Origin: Diphasiastrum complanatum
Taxonomy: Eukaryota > Streptophyta > Lycopodiopsida > Lycopodiales > Lycopodiaceae
Assembly (NCBI GenBank): GCA_029204225.1
Contig: CM055105.1
Location: 48,865,688-48,929,687, forward strand
Reading direction: 5' to 3'
DNA: 64,000 nucleotides
Numbering within the stretch: position 1 is the first letter of the stretch; each line of letters starts with the position of its first letter. Below are positions 10,888-22,224 of this stretch, one piece after another. Under the pieces are notes generated by a model. That model saw only the letters and a program-made list of their open reading frames with translations. It did no database searches and was not told where the DNA came from. Both the position numbers and the translations under genes were made by a program.

Positions 10888-12273
10888 AGTGGATCTGCTT
10901 GGATCCACTGGAGCAGTTACACTGCCAGCAACAATATTAGCAAGATCGACAGCCAAGGTCACAAGTCTAATATGAAAAAGACAAGGCTAAAGAAGGTAGA
11001 TGGGTAATCCAAAGAGACTCAATCAGAAGAAGTACCCCAGTCACGACGAAGATCCTTGGGAGAGGAAAACACAAACATTTTGAGATCAGTCTCCTTCTTC
11101 AACTAGCCTCTTGTCATACATCTGCATACATTCTCATGACTATTGCCCACACCATCTACCAATGTCACCACCACCACCCTTCCTTCCATCTGTTTGTTTA
11201 TCATCAGTTTACATTTCTTGTGAGAAATCCCTAGTTTTTTATAGTCCTACCAAAGCAGTTGAAAGATCATTGCAAATGTCTTGCGGAGACCAATTGCCAC
11301 CTACAATGGTTGATCAATCAAACGAAGACCTAAGAAGCAGGCAAAGCAGCTAGAAGAAATAAAAAGAAAGATCCAGGAAGCTGAGGAGAAAAGGACAAAA
11401 CTTAAGTAACAGATGAGTCAAATCGATCTTGATCAAAAGAAACTCTTTGGAGTGATGATAGTTGGATCCCCTCCTATGAAGCCCAAAGAGATTCAAAAGT
11501 AATGGATCAAAAGAAAGAGCTGCAAAAAAAAAAAAAGATGAAGACACCCGCGAACCTGCAAATAAAGCAAACTCCTCACCCAGCAAGTGGTGGTCAAAGC
11601 TCGACATTGCAAGGGTCCAAGGCTGCAATTGTAGAACTATCAGTTCCTTTACCCTACCACCAAGCCTTCATCATGTTTCCTTACCATTACCAAACTGTCC
11701 ATCCAAAACTGTTCCTACCACCAACTTTGGATGAATCCATCCCCTTGAGACTGATAACCAAGATTTGTGCTACCTATTAGAAAAGAGCATCGACAAGACT
11801 GGAACTTCAACTGAGAAAAGAATTGCGGAAATGCCCAGAAGCAATATGGAGGATACAACCTCCCAGAATTTAGAATGTGCCTAGAAACTAGAAGTGAAAT
11901 CATCCATGGCAGATGCAACGAAAGAAAGAGAACCGAGGAAAGCATTCGAGCATGCAAGTTATGAAACTGCTGAGAGCTCTCCAATTTTGAGAATGTCAAC
12001 CACCTATATAGCAATAAGACATTCTGATCCAATGGCGGCAATTTGTGAAAACAATTTTTGTGATAAAGATTGGCGACAATAAGCACTTGGTTTTATGTAA
12101 GCGAACGAGAATCTATGCTTTTCCAAGTGACGATCGAAGATGCCAATGCAAAGCGGAGCAACATCGTCCAATATGAGTTGTAGTGGGTCCTGCAACACAT
12201 TAGGGGTGGGATGATGTTGGCTGATTCTGACGAATCCCCAAGATACTCGGACAGAGCAACTCAAGAGCACCTC
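10884..12273. other. No recognised gene
   Basis: Lys-rich plus-strand frames at 11,360-11,780 are broken by several stops and resemble no family I know. The left end of the minus-strand copia gag begins at 12,274. Confidence 0.45.
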
Positions 12274-12705
12274 TCACCCTAGACCGAGAATGGAAGCTAA
12301 CTCCCTATTTAGAGACTTGATTCTTAGCACATACTTCTGTGCACTCTCATCACTCCTCTTTATGCTTTGTAGAATCTGATTCCTAAGCATGAGAACCCTC
12401 GAAGTGTTACTAGACTCATAGATTGATTTTAAAGATTCCCAAGCCTCTTTAGCACTTTTACATGATGATACTTCCCTTAGAAGATCATTGCTCACTTTGA
12501 TTTTCACACAATGAAGTGCTAGCCTATATCTCTTTTTGTATCTCACTAATTCTTGTGCACCTAGAGGCTCATCTTCATCTTCAATCAAAAACTCATAAAG
12601 TTTTTGGAGCACCATGAGTGACTCTATCCTAACCTTCCAAATAGCATAATTAATAGAATTTAATCTCTCGCTAGCTTCTAGAAGGTATCCTCCAACAGAT
12701 CCCAT
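12274..12705 (-). pseudogene. Copia gag N-terminal half, truncated
   Basis: Minus-strand ORF beginning MGSVGGYLLEASERLNSINY with the gag phrase 'NYAIWKVRIESLM', then 'AKEAWESLKSIYESSNTSRV' and 'LRNQILQSIKRSDES'. These are typical of the copia gag (UBN2) domain. It is open for 143 residues and then ends abruptly at 12,274, with no zinc knuckle, protease or polymerase beyond. The same gag N-terminus, with a stop, recurs at 37,110-37,228. Upstream lie a ~620-bp leader, a primer-binding site (13,327) and an LTR. Confidence 0.75.
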
Positions 12706-13326
12706 CTTACTAGTGAAATTCTACACACAAGATATAGACTTGATTGAACTTGAAACTCACAAAGGTTTCTAACTTGCAGTGTTCCACTCAAATTTGATTT
12801 CTATTCCAACAAATGGACTTGTAATCACAGTTCTATCACTCCCTCACAAAGTTGGAATGAAGATAAGATGAAGTGAAAATCACTTTCAAACAAATCTCTA
12901 CAATCTTGTCTATTTTTGGACAATAGAAAGACTCTATCTCTCTCTATCTCTCTTATGTACTTTCAAGACCTATTTTACACTTTAAGAGGGCTTCAATTTA
13001 GCCTAGATTAATTAGTTCTCATTAATCAAATCCAAAACTAATTTATGGCAAGTGATCTTGGTAGCTTATGCCAGGATTTGCACCAAAAATTGCATCAAAC
13101 TGACTCCAAATGAGATTTTAATGATCCAATGAAGATAGGGGTTTGAATGCTGGTTCAGAGATGCCCACACGTGTGAACAGTACAGAATTTGATCCACAAG
13201 AAGTTTGAGATCAAATTCCCTCACCAAAACCTGGATACCAGCTCGCCCTTCCAATACTAGCTCTTTGCACCAACAACCTGCTAAAATTAGATTAGTCTTA
13301 AACACATATCAATAGCCTTGTACTTG

Positions 13327-13338
13327 GCTCTGATACCA
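13327..13338 (-). promoter_or_regulatory. Primer-binding site of the minus-strand copia fragment
   Basis: 'gctctgatacca' is an exact reverse-complement copia primer-binding site. It lies two bases from the LTR starting at 13,341 and upstream of the gag at 12,705. Confidence 0.8.
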
Positions 13339-13340
13339 AG

Positions 13341-14019
13341 TGAAAGTACAGTACTTGAGGACCATAAATGGATCTTTAAATGATCCACAAGGTTGATTGT
13401 GTGCTTGATTAACAATCTATCAGATACTAATCAACAAATCAAGATTTAGTTTAGTAGTTTAATAGAAAGCAAGTAGTGACAATCAAAACATTGATCAAAA
13501 ACTGAATCCTGAGTTCACAGATGTGGAAAGCAGGCTGCTGTACGGCTTGTAGACAGAGTTTGATGTGTGCCAAAGCTTGGTTTCATTGGAATCAATCACA
13601 ATCACAATACATAGAGAGAAAATCCGAGTTTTCTCTTGGAGCTCCAAAAGATTCTTCGCACTATGGAGAGATGAAGCTACATAGTAAACTCACTTCCTTT
13701 GTAAAGTTAGGTGAAAATCCAGCATGTAATAAGGAAGTAGACTCAACTTTCTTGCCCTAAAATGAAACCCTAGCCTAGATCCTAGAGTTATGCTTGGTAG
13801 GTGCATGGTTGGTACAAATCTCATCATAAATCAAGGTCTAGATCCTACAAAGTAGGAACCACTACCAAATGGACACAACCACTCCCCTTGACTCATGCTA
13901 ACCTACATTAGGTGTAGATTTCCATGTGACACTTTGGCCATACAAGTGACAAACAAAAAATATAGACAAAATGTACAATATTTTACATGGCTAGATTTGC
14001 CAATATAGGCAATTTTTCA
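13341..14019 (-). repeat. 5' LTR of the minus-strand copia fragment
   Basis: Bounded on the plus strand by 'tgaaagtaca' next to the primer-binding site and 'aatttttca' at 14,019, which gives TG...CA ends. The left end is firm. The right end is an inference from the terminal dinucleotide, since no second copy is in the window. Confidence 0.5.
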
Positions 14020-14207
14020 CACTATTATCGCCAGCTTAATGACTTATCAGGTTGCACGAGGAAACATTATGAAACAAAACTTGGCTTGAATAGAGCTATA
14101 CAGACAGAATTCCTGAAAAGAAATAGAAAAAGAGACTCCAAACGTCCAAAAACATAACTTTTATTGAATACTAAAGCAAGGTTGTCTTTTCTGTGCAACA
14201 ACACTTG

Positions 14208-16308
14208 TTAGTTGACCAAAAGTTTTGTGATTCCATCAACAGCTTCCTCGAATTTTTGAGGTTCGTTTGAGAATCCACAAAATTCAATGGCTGTATTAAA
14301 AACATCCTGACCATATCTTTCTGGTGGTTTTCGTTGTCTGTTTGATCTTCTCACAGGTGGTTTTGAGTTCGATTCTGTAGGTTTCGAGTTCGATTCTGAT
14401 TCGAGCTTTTCTGCTAGAATTCGAGCCGACATTCGAGTCTGTCAAGTACTCGATCTTGACCTCCCTCTGAATCTGATAATTCTTTTTCATCATTTGCTTG
14501 TTTTACTTCTGTCGTCGTTGGTAGCTCATAATAGTTTTTGAGAATTTCATAGCCGACTAGATCACTGTCTGTTATGTACCTCGATTCATTAAATTTAACA
14601 TCTCGAACAACTTTTATCTTGCCAGTTTCTGGTACACAGACACGATAATATGACGAATGTAATTCGAATCCTACCAGAAAACCTTGTTTAGTCTTTTCAT
14701 CGAGTTTCTTTCTTAGCTTATCTAGTATGTGCATATACACTGCGCATCCAAATGTCCGAACATGTGCAAGATTTGGCTTCGACTTCTACCATATCTCATG
14801 AGGAGTTTTATCTAGTATTCGAGATTTCAGAATACGATTCTGAAGATAATTTGATGTAGCCACTGCTTCTGCCCACAACTGTTTCGGTGCTTTCGCATGA
14901 GCCATCATACACCTTGCAGCTTCCATAAGTGTATGATTCCTTCGTTCAGCTATTCCATTGTGCTGAGGTGTGTAAGATGCAGTCTTTGTATGCATAGTAC
15001 CTCGATCAGTACAGTAAGCTTTGAATTCGTTGGAAATGTACTCACCTCCACGATCTGTACGAATCTGCTTCAACTTATTGCCCAATTCGTATACTCAACA
15101 AATTTCTCGAAAGCTTTAAATTTGGTACGAATAAAGTATATTACAGCGAACTTGCTGAAGTCATCAATAAACGTTATGAAGTACTTTGCATCACCCAACG
15201 ACAATACTCCGAATGGTCCACAAATATCTGAATGCACAACTTCAAGTACCTTAGTTGCTTCATAAACATCCTTACTGAAAGGTGTTCTAGTCATCTTGCC
15301 TTTAAGACAAGATTCACAGGTAGTTCGAATATCTCTACTTTTGATTTCGACTCTTTGAATTCTCTGACTTTTGTTGGCTTGATACAAGGCTTCCATCTTC
15401 ATGTGACATAGCCTCTTGTGCCACAGTACATCTGTCGATTCCTGAGTTTGATTGACTTGTTCAATTCTTGTTCGAATGTTCAGGTGATATATATTTTCTT
15501 CAATGTTGCCTTTAGCAACCAGGTTATCAAAATCTTCCTCGAACAATTTACAAGAATTCTTCGTGAAGGTTACTGACATGTCTGTATCGACTATCTTAGC
15601 TACGAACAAAAGATCTTTATCAAGAGTAGGGACATAGAAAACTTCCTCCAGTTTCTTGTCACTCTGATTTGTGTCCAGTCATAATACACTAGTTCCATCA
15701 ACCACGTGCTTAGAACCGTCTCCAAATATAATAAATCTTGAATAGTTCGTCTTCTTGTACTCAGACAAAATTTGTCTCGAGAAAACACAATGTGAGATGG
15801 CTCCCGAATCAAGTACTACTTCTCGAATTGAATTAGATGAACAACATAGATCAGCACTAACATAGGCTGCTGAGTTCCTTGTTGCTATGTCTTCTGCTGC
15901 TCTGGAATAGTCTGCTTTGTTTTCGACATAGTTTGAATCTGTAGGTTCGCTTCGATTCTGCTCCTTTTTGTTTCTGGAATTCTGATAACAGTCTACTGCT
16001 GCATGACCCCGTTTATGACAATGAATACATTCAATCTTTGGATTTAACTAACACTTTTCTTCTGTGTGACCTAATCTTCTGCATCTGTTGCAAATCTTCT
16101 TATCACCAAAATTCTTCTGTTGTTTTCCATATTGTTGTTTATTAGTCTTAGACTCATTCTTCTTAGACGACTCCCTCTTAAACTTAGACTTCTTAGAAGA
16201 TTTATTCTTCTGAGTAAATAGATTATTTTCTGAATCACCATTGTCATCATAGCGTTCACGAGCTTCTACTTCCTCCTTAACTCCGTCTATTACCTTTTGA
16301 AGTGTCAT
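14208..16308 (-). pseudogene. Copia gag tail-protease-integrase, truncated before RT
   Basis: Minus strand, in order: a gag tail with a Lys-rich stretch and CCHC knuckle 'CNRCRRLGHTEEKC' (16,060); a protease remnant (15,600-15,870); GAG-pre-integrase 'LWHKRLCHMKMEALYQAN' with 'CESCLKGKMTRTPF' (15,450-15,280); integrase 'VVHSDICGPFG...FITFIDDFSKFAV' (15,240-15,130), 'IRTDRGGEYISNEF' and 'YTPQHNGIAERRNHTL' (15,070-14,930); and the post-integrase region ending in 'PVRRSNRQRKPPERYG' (14,360-14,310), typical of the copia integrase-RT linker. Three or more frame changes break it. RT and RNase H are absent and both LTRs are missing. It belongs to a different family from the gag at 12,274. Confidence 0.85.
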
Positions 16309-17744
16309 TGTCGCATCTTTCGTAAGGTTCTTGTTGTGTGGAATGACCTGGATAGGGCTTGAAGAAAATAACTAAGCTGTTTTTCCTTAGAAATTAAGAA
16401 AAAACAATGTAAGGACCATTTTATACACATGCTTTCAACAAGATAAATTGTTTACAATCATCTAGAACAATATCTAGAGATTACAAAGTTCTACTGAATT
16501 CCCCTGAAGTCAACAAAGATAAATGTTCTAGAATACTACCTCCCTAGTCCCTCACCAATTTAGTGCGGAAGGATAAATTTCAAAGAAACAAGTTGAAATG
16601 AAGAGCTCTCTCTACAACAGCAACCAAATTGCAAAGAGCTATGGGAAAAGAATAAGGTGTAATCAATGTAAATATATATTAGAGATCTAGTACTTTAACA
16701 GAAAATTTTGAATAAACTAATCAAACGAGTTGGTCAGTCTTTTTTATCTGAATAGCTAGTTGTATAAGGCCATTTTCATGACTTGCTATGTCATGTAAGA
16801 GTTCCGAGTAACATTAGATTATCATCATGACTCTGTCATTCCTGATTTATTGCTCATACATAGAGTCCTGTTGCTAAAGGTACTAGCATCTACATGATCA
16901 GAAAAAAAGAAGCCTTGTCTCTGTTTTATTTACAAGTACATTTTCTTTTCTACATCCCTCTTTAGGCATTTGATCTTTATTTCTGTCCGCCAATTCTTGT
17001 CAGAGAATTTTGATGGCATAGGTAGTTTTGTTGACTTCTTTTTTAAGATAGTCATTTACATAATATTTGTCAAATCAACCTGTTTTAGTAATGTGACCAA
17101 CCCCTGAATGAGTTTTTTTGGCTTTCAGGAGACTTGCTGCATGGAATAGTTGTGTAATGGTCACATAACCACAACTGCTCTCATCCATGATGTAGCTAGC
17201 AAAAAACCTATTACAGTAAGCAAATAAATTAGTCTTTTGCAAAAAACCTAATGAAGTTAATATCACTTCCAAATAATCAAACAACTAGTGTAACCAAACC
17301 ACGATATGAAATATCAGCCTCAAATCATCTAATAAGAATTAGTTTCAAATGTGGTCATAACAATTAAAAATAGCAAATCGAGAATTAGCCTGGACGTCCA
17401 TACATTGGCATGGACAGGCATAAGCTTTCCAGCTAGAAAGCTTGCAGTGACATATGTAGAACTTCTAGAAATTGACAACAAATTTAAATTCTCGCTTTTG
17501 TAATATCAACCACAGTTGTGTTTGTTTTTGATTGATGGTCAAGACTCTAAACAATCAATCTACACCAACTTTGCATTAAGTTCTCATCAACCAGAAAATT
17601 TGGGAGGAACTTGCGGCAAATGGGTGAATTTTTTAACTACTTGGAATCCAACTAGCTGATGTCCAAGGGGCTGCACGCGAAACTGCAGGCATTCGCATTC
17701 TGTACAAACCATTTGAAATGGCAAAATCTAACTGCAGAAAACTT
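16309..17744. other. Intergenic, no gene seen
   Basis: AT-rich DNA between the copia fragment and the 3' side of the trihelix gene. No coding frame or repeat partner was seen. Confidence 0.5.
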
Positions 17745-17973
17745 GCAAGTACACTTACATATAGCTATGTGTGTGTCAGGTTCAACTTATTTATTTACAC
17801 CTCTTAAATAAGTGAAAGCAGGTTGAAAATCTTTACAGAAGTCTGTTGCCACCACCAAGTACAGTTACATATAGCTGTGTGAGTACAAGTCAGGTTCAAC
17901 TTATTTATTTATACCTCTTGAATAAGTGAAAGCAGCTTGAAAATCTTTACAGAAGTCTTTTGCCACCACCTAG
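17745..17973. repeat. Tandem duplication, two ~115-bp copies
   Basis: 'acagttacatatagctgtgt', 'caggttcaacttatttattta', 'aataagtgaaagcag' and 'gaaaatctttacagaagtct' occur twice in the same order about 115 bp apart. They lie downstream of the trihelix stop codon, possibly in its 3' untranslated region. Confidence 0.85.
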
Positions 17974-18307
17974 AACAGCAGCTTGATCGTTGCAACCTCA
18001 TGTGCTCTCGAACACAACCAGTGAACAGTACCAATTGATTATCCTTGACTGCAAAAAGATTTAATGTGAACTGCAAAGACAGCAATGGCTTTTGAGTGCT
18101 AAAGGTTGAACCACCAAATTGTAAAGGACCAAGTACACTTCCATTCGATGCAGAAAAGAATAGTTCAACTAGAAGGAAAACCAAGAAGGTGATTGAGAAC
18201 TGCAAAAAAATGGCCACTAGGATCTATTTTGAAACCTTTTACTGGCACCTTCAGCAGCTTAGGGACCTCCACAGTTAACATGCCCTTGGTTCCCAAACTT
18301 TCATACC

Positions 18308-19222
18308 TTAATCATTTTTAGATGCGTGCTTTATGTCTTGGATGGACATGATAGTCTGCAAAACAAGTGTTATCATCCTTTCATGTGATTCGCGTTGTTC
18401 TCTGGCCAATTCTCGCTGCTCTCTTGCCGACTCCCGCTGCTCTCGTGCCATATCTTTAAGTAACTCCATCTTTGATTCCTCAATCCTCATAAGCCTATCT
18501 GAAAAGGACTTCATCACTTCCACCAAATCGCCCATTGCCCTCATCTTTTTCATACATTTTCCATTGAATCGGCTTGGAAAACCTGAAGCACCAAAACTCT
18601 TTGGTTTCACTGAGTCAATGTCCTCGGTTTCTCTTTCACGAGCGATCTTCCTAGGAGGTGTGCTAATGGATGTTTCTCTGTCAATGAAAAGGTTGGAAGT
18701 ATGGGCATCTTGCTCTTGATGATCAGAATGTGTAGGTATAACCATCTCCAAATCCTGCATCAGATTGTCAGCAGAATCATTAGCGCCATGGTTCTTTGGA
18801 CGGTAGCGCCACAATTGTGCCATACGGTCGAAGAAATCCCATGTTGAGTGCACACCTGTCTGTTCAGAGAGTCTCTTTTCATCTCGATACTTTCTTCGCA
18901 TTTTTTCAATCTTGCTCTTGCACTGAACTGCTGTTCTCCCTTGTGAACTCTTGTACCTACCACCCAGTTCATTGGCAATCCACTTCCAATGCTCTGATGC
19001 AAAATTCCCTTTGTTATTTTCAAGCCACTTCTCTTCAAACAAATCTAAGAGAATGTGAATCTCAGACTCAGCCCACATCTCAAAAACCTTGTTCATTCTG
19101 ACCTCGTTTGCACCAAGAGTATGACTTGTTCGCAAGTTTGCAGATAAGTCAAGAAGTTGGCTCTCATTCCCTAGTATGTCCTGAGTCAGTGAAGTCATGG
19201 AACATTGATGTTCCATTCGAGT
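18308..19222 (-). CDS. Trihelix (GT-family, SIP1/ASIL-like) transcription factor, main exon
   Basis: Single 302-codon frame from the ATG at 19,216. Residues about 46-140 form a trihelix Myb/SANT-like DNA-binding domain: 'MWAESEIHILLDLFEEKW', 'FASEHWKWIANELGGRY', 'RTAVQCKSKIEKMRRKYRDE' and 'STWDFFDRMAQLW', with the spaced Trp residues of the family. A basic stretch 'PPRKIARERE' could act as a nuclear signal. The C-terminus (about 240-290) is a charged coiled coil with three near-identical 'REQRE.A' units, the likely dimerisation helix. Plant trihelix proteins of this type bind GT-like promoter elements and act in the nucleus. The sequence just upstream of the ATG is a clean intron acceptor ('tttattagcag' before 19,222), so at least one 5' exon exists. 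'ACT CGA ATG' is open, so the start could lie upstream. The frame is intact, unlike the transposons around it. Confidence 0.85.
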   Translation of the reverse strand, partial: TRMEHQCSMTSLTQDILGNESQLLDLSANLRTSHTLGANEVRMNKVFEMWAESEIHILLDLFEEKWLENNKGNFASEHWKWIANELGGRYKSSQGRTAVQCKSKIEKMRRKYRDEKRLSEQTGVHSTWDFFDRMAQLWRYRPKNHGANDSADNLMQDLEMVIPTHSDHQEQDAHTSNLFIDRETSISTPPRKIARERETEDIDSVKPKSFGASGFPSRFNGKCMKKMRAMGDLVEVMKSFSDRLMRIEESKMELLKDMAREQRESAREQRELAREQRESHERMITLVLQTIMSIQDIKHASKND

Positions 19223-21093
19223 CTGCTAATAAAACAAAGAAAAGAGAAGAAAAGCCATAAATAGAGCTGCATAGCTTGACAAAGTATGAACAGCAAACGA
19301 GTCTCAGCTACTCCATTGAAATAAGGCACATACACAGGCTAGCTAGCCATGATCCAAGCTGAGATTCCCAGAAAGATCAGTCAACAAGCATCTGGCCTAC
19401 ATGCACAGAACTCATTAGACAACCCTCATGAGGAGACAAGCTTCCAGGTACTGGTGAGGCTCATAACAAGACCATCTTTACCTTTATTGGCTGCAAACAG
19501 AATTACTTACCACTTGACAGCTGATACTAGTATATAAGAATACGGTGGGATATGATAGACATGGGAAGCACCTTAATGTTGAAACAGAGAACTGAATCCA
19601 CTAATTTCTGATAATGCCTAAAGCCTCGCACTTGTTCAGACAGTCAAGTACTTTAAGAATCAATCTTTGCATGCAAAAGCTCCTAGTACCAGGTAGACTG
19701 AAGCTTATTGTATAAAAATTTGAATTGTCATATAAGGACCAATTTGATCTCTACAGTAACATGGATCAGTGTTCACATTTATTCAGTCAGTAGCACGTCA
19801 CCAGCACACTAGAATGAGCTTAGAATCAAAGAAAACATACAAAATAGCACCTAGTCCTGAAAGTGCAGCCTCATGAATATGCGTTTCAAAGCACCCAGCT
19901 TAAAGAAAGATGACAATATCATCAAATAAAGATCAAGAGCAGCAGGATAAGTGTAAAAGCTTTATCCACTTGTCTCATTTTGATGTCATCAGTTCCCTAC
20001 AGACTCGATATTGCAACATTGCCTGTCTACCAGATAATTTTGGGTATAATTTATGCTTAGTAGCATGCATCCAACAACTGTTTAAAAGATCGACTCATTT
20101 CAATCAGACTACAGACTTCAGGAAGAAAAGATCAACTTTTACAAATCGCATACTCAATGTGGGTATGGTCCACTATGTCCATCTCTACAGGGATAGAATG
20201 ATTGTTCACTTGGCCCATACATGCCAATCAAGAATTGAATACACTATGTCACATACAATACTTCTGCCATGAGATCTCCACTATGTGACTCACAGTAGAA
20301 CAACAGCAACAAATGTTAGAGCCGTGTTACATTTAAATTATACTGATAAAGAATAAGACTGCTTCAGTCCTATTTTATTATGGCACTACGTCATTTGCAA
20401 TTCCCTGTCCACTCTCTCTTCCCTCTAGTCCCAAAATGTAGCAATACTGTGACAGCCACTGTAATAATTGTGCTGCCCAACCCTGCTGCCCTTGGATTTC
20501 GGCAGTGCCATGTATCTAAGCTATGTCAGAAGCAGGTTGAGGGACCAGGATCTCCTTTCACTACATGGGAGTACTATTCCAATATAGGATGGGTCCTGTA
20601 GCATGGCTTTTAGTCACATGACTGGCTCCAGCAAAATCAATGTCCTGTAGGCACAATTGCCTATGGCCTATATTGCAGTTCACATTTATGGTGACCCGTG
20701 CAAAAGTACATATCTATCAAGTGTTAGAGTTGTGCACTAAACAAAAGTTGAACAGCCACAATTCATACAAGCATATATTAGAAGTAGAACAGAATGAAAG
20801 GAGTCTTCTCTCTCATAGAATAAATAAATGTAATAGAGACTATGCTCTTTCCCTCAAGATCTCTCAGCCTCTATATCCTGGATAGAGGGAAGGCCTCTCT
20901 TAATTATGCATACAACAATGAGAGAGTTAAATAGCCACAAGGCCCCAATATGGGCTACCCAAGAGCCAAACACCAAAGGTCATGGGAGTTACAAATGGAA
21001 ACCAAGAGCCTTGGTGTTTGAAGTGCCAAAACACACTTAGAAGCCTCCTAGAGTTGGTGGGCGTTGAAAAACAGGGATAGCATTCACATTTGG

Positions 21094-21218
21094 AAAAGGT
21101 GGTCATAAAGTCATCCCCCCCCCAACTCCTTGAGCCCCTCCAAACTTGTTTGGTCCATATTTACAAGTTTGGAGGGGCCCAAGGAGTTAAGAGGGCCATG
21201 ACTTTATGACCACCTTTT
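21094..21218. repeat. Near-perfect foldback hairpin
   Basis: Arms 21,094-21,114 and 21,198-21,218 are exact reverse complements over 21 bases. Inner arms 21,124-21,148 and 21,164-21,188 pair over 25 bases with one mismatch around a 15-base loop. A further seven bases ('ttcacat') pair outside the arms with a small gap. It could be a small foldback transposon or a hairpin RNA source. Confidence 0.85.
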
Positions 21219-21481
21219 ATGTGAAGGCTTCCTTGGAATAACTTGGCATTAACATAAGAAGTCATGTCCTCCAAGCCTGGAGAAGTCTCTGAGTATGTGC
21301 CATACTGCTTCAGAAGACTTTTAGACCTGGCAGAAACCTCTGATGACCCCTAGAAGCCATCTAGGGTGTACCTTCAGGTACCTCAACTTTGCAGTCAGAG
21401 CATCACAGAGGAGAATCCAGTAAAAAATGGAATTCATACTTCTGACATCAAGTATAAAGACCAGGACACAAAGCAAGGGGC

Positions 21482-21670
21482 TTGGCTAAACGTGGAAAAT
21501 TAGCAAAACTTCCTGGAGGTTGGACATTCATGCCTGGAGACACCTTAGCAGCATATAGAAGGGTCCTTGGGATCGTCATCCTCCATGATGAAAATGAGAG
21601 AGTTGTTATAGCACAATCTGAGCCAGTTCAGATCGTTCTCAATTCCCAATGGTATGATGTAGAGCCATGA
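21482..21670 (+). CDS. Small ORF, unrecognised, possibly not a gene
   Basis: Frame of 62 codons (TTG or upstream start) containing 'LPGGWTFMPGDTLAAYRR' and 'NERVVIAQSEPVQIVL'. The composition is protein-like, but there is no family match, ATG context or neighbouring exon that I can point to. It lies antisense to the presumed trihelix intron. It could be the remnant of a mobile-element gene. Confidence 0.2.
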   Translation: MAKRGKLAKLPGGWTFMPGDTLAAYRRVLGIVILHDENERVVIAQSEPVQIVLNSQWYDVEP

Positions 21671-22224
21671 GCACATTCCTTGCACACAACCAAGGCATAA
21701 TGAGGAGCACACATGAGAGCATATCGTAACCCATCCAATCGGGGAACTGTTGCAACCTGCACAAAGTTCTACCATCCAACTTCCAGAAACATGGTGCCAT
21801 ATTAGCTTGTGGCACCAATTCAATCTGAAAGAAGACGGGTCATACCTGCAATCCAATCACATTGCGATCCTCTAATAGGACCACCACATCATCTGCTCAT
21901 ACAACATACAAACCACAATGTACTGATTTCCGTGTCCAAAGTGCACTTGTAGCCCCTCAAGTTGGCAGTCTCCCTTTGTCATGAAACAGAATCACTACAC
22001 AGAAAAGGAGAGAGGAAGAAAGAAAGAAAGGAACCTGGTCAAAAGAGAGAATCCTAAGTGGGTTATTCTATAGAATCCAGTGTCATCATTTAGCTTGTCT
22101 GTCACATGGAAAGAGATATAATGATTGATGACCGCAAAATCACTAACTATAACTAATTTCTGCTATTATTCTTGAAGCCCTTTGATGGAGACACATTCAT
22201 ATTCACATTCCTTGTTTTGTTGCA

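Noticed and set aside
10672-11007. ORFs of Arg-Glu and Ser-Leu across the GA repeat
   Set aside because: Microsatellite artefacts.
18333-18719. 128-residue plus-strand ORF
   Set aside because: Antisense shadow of the trihelix exon.
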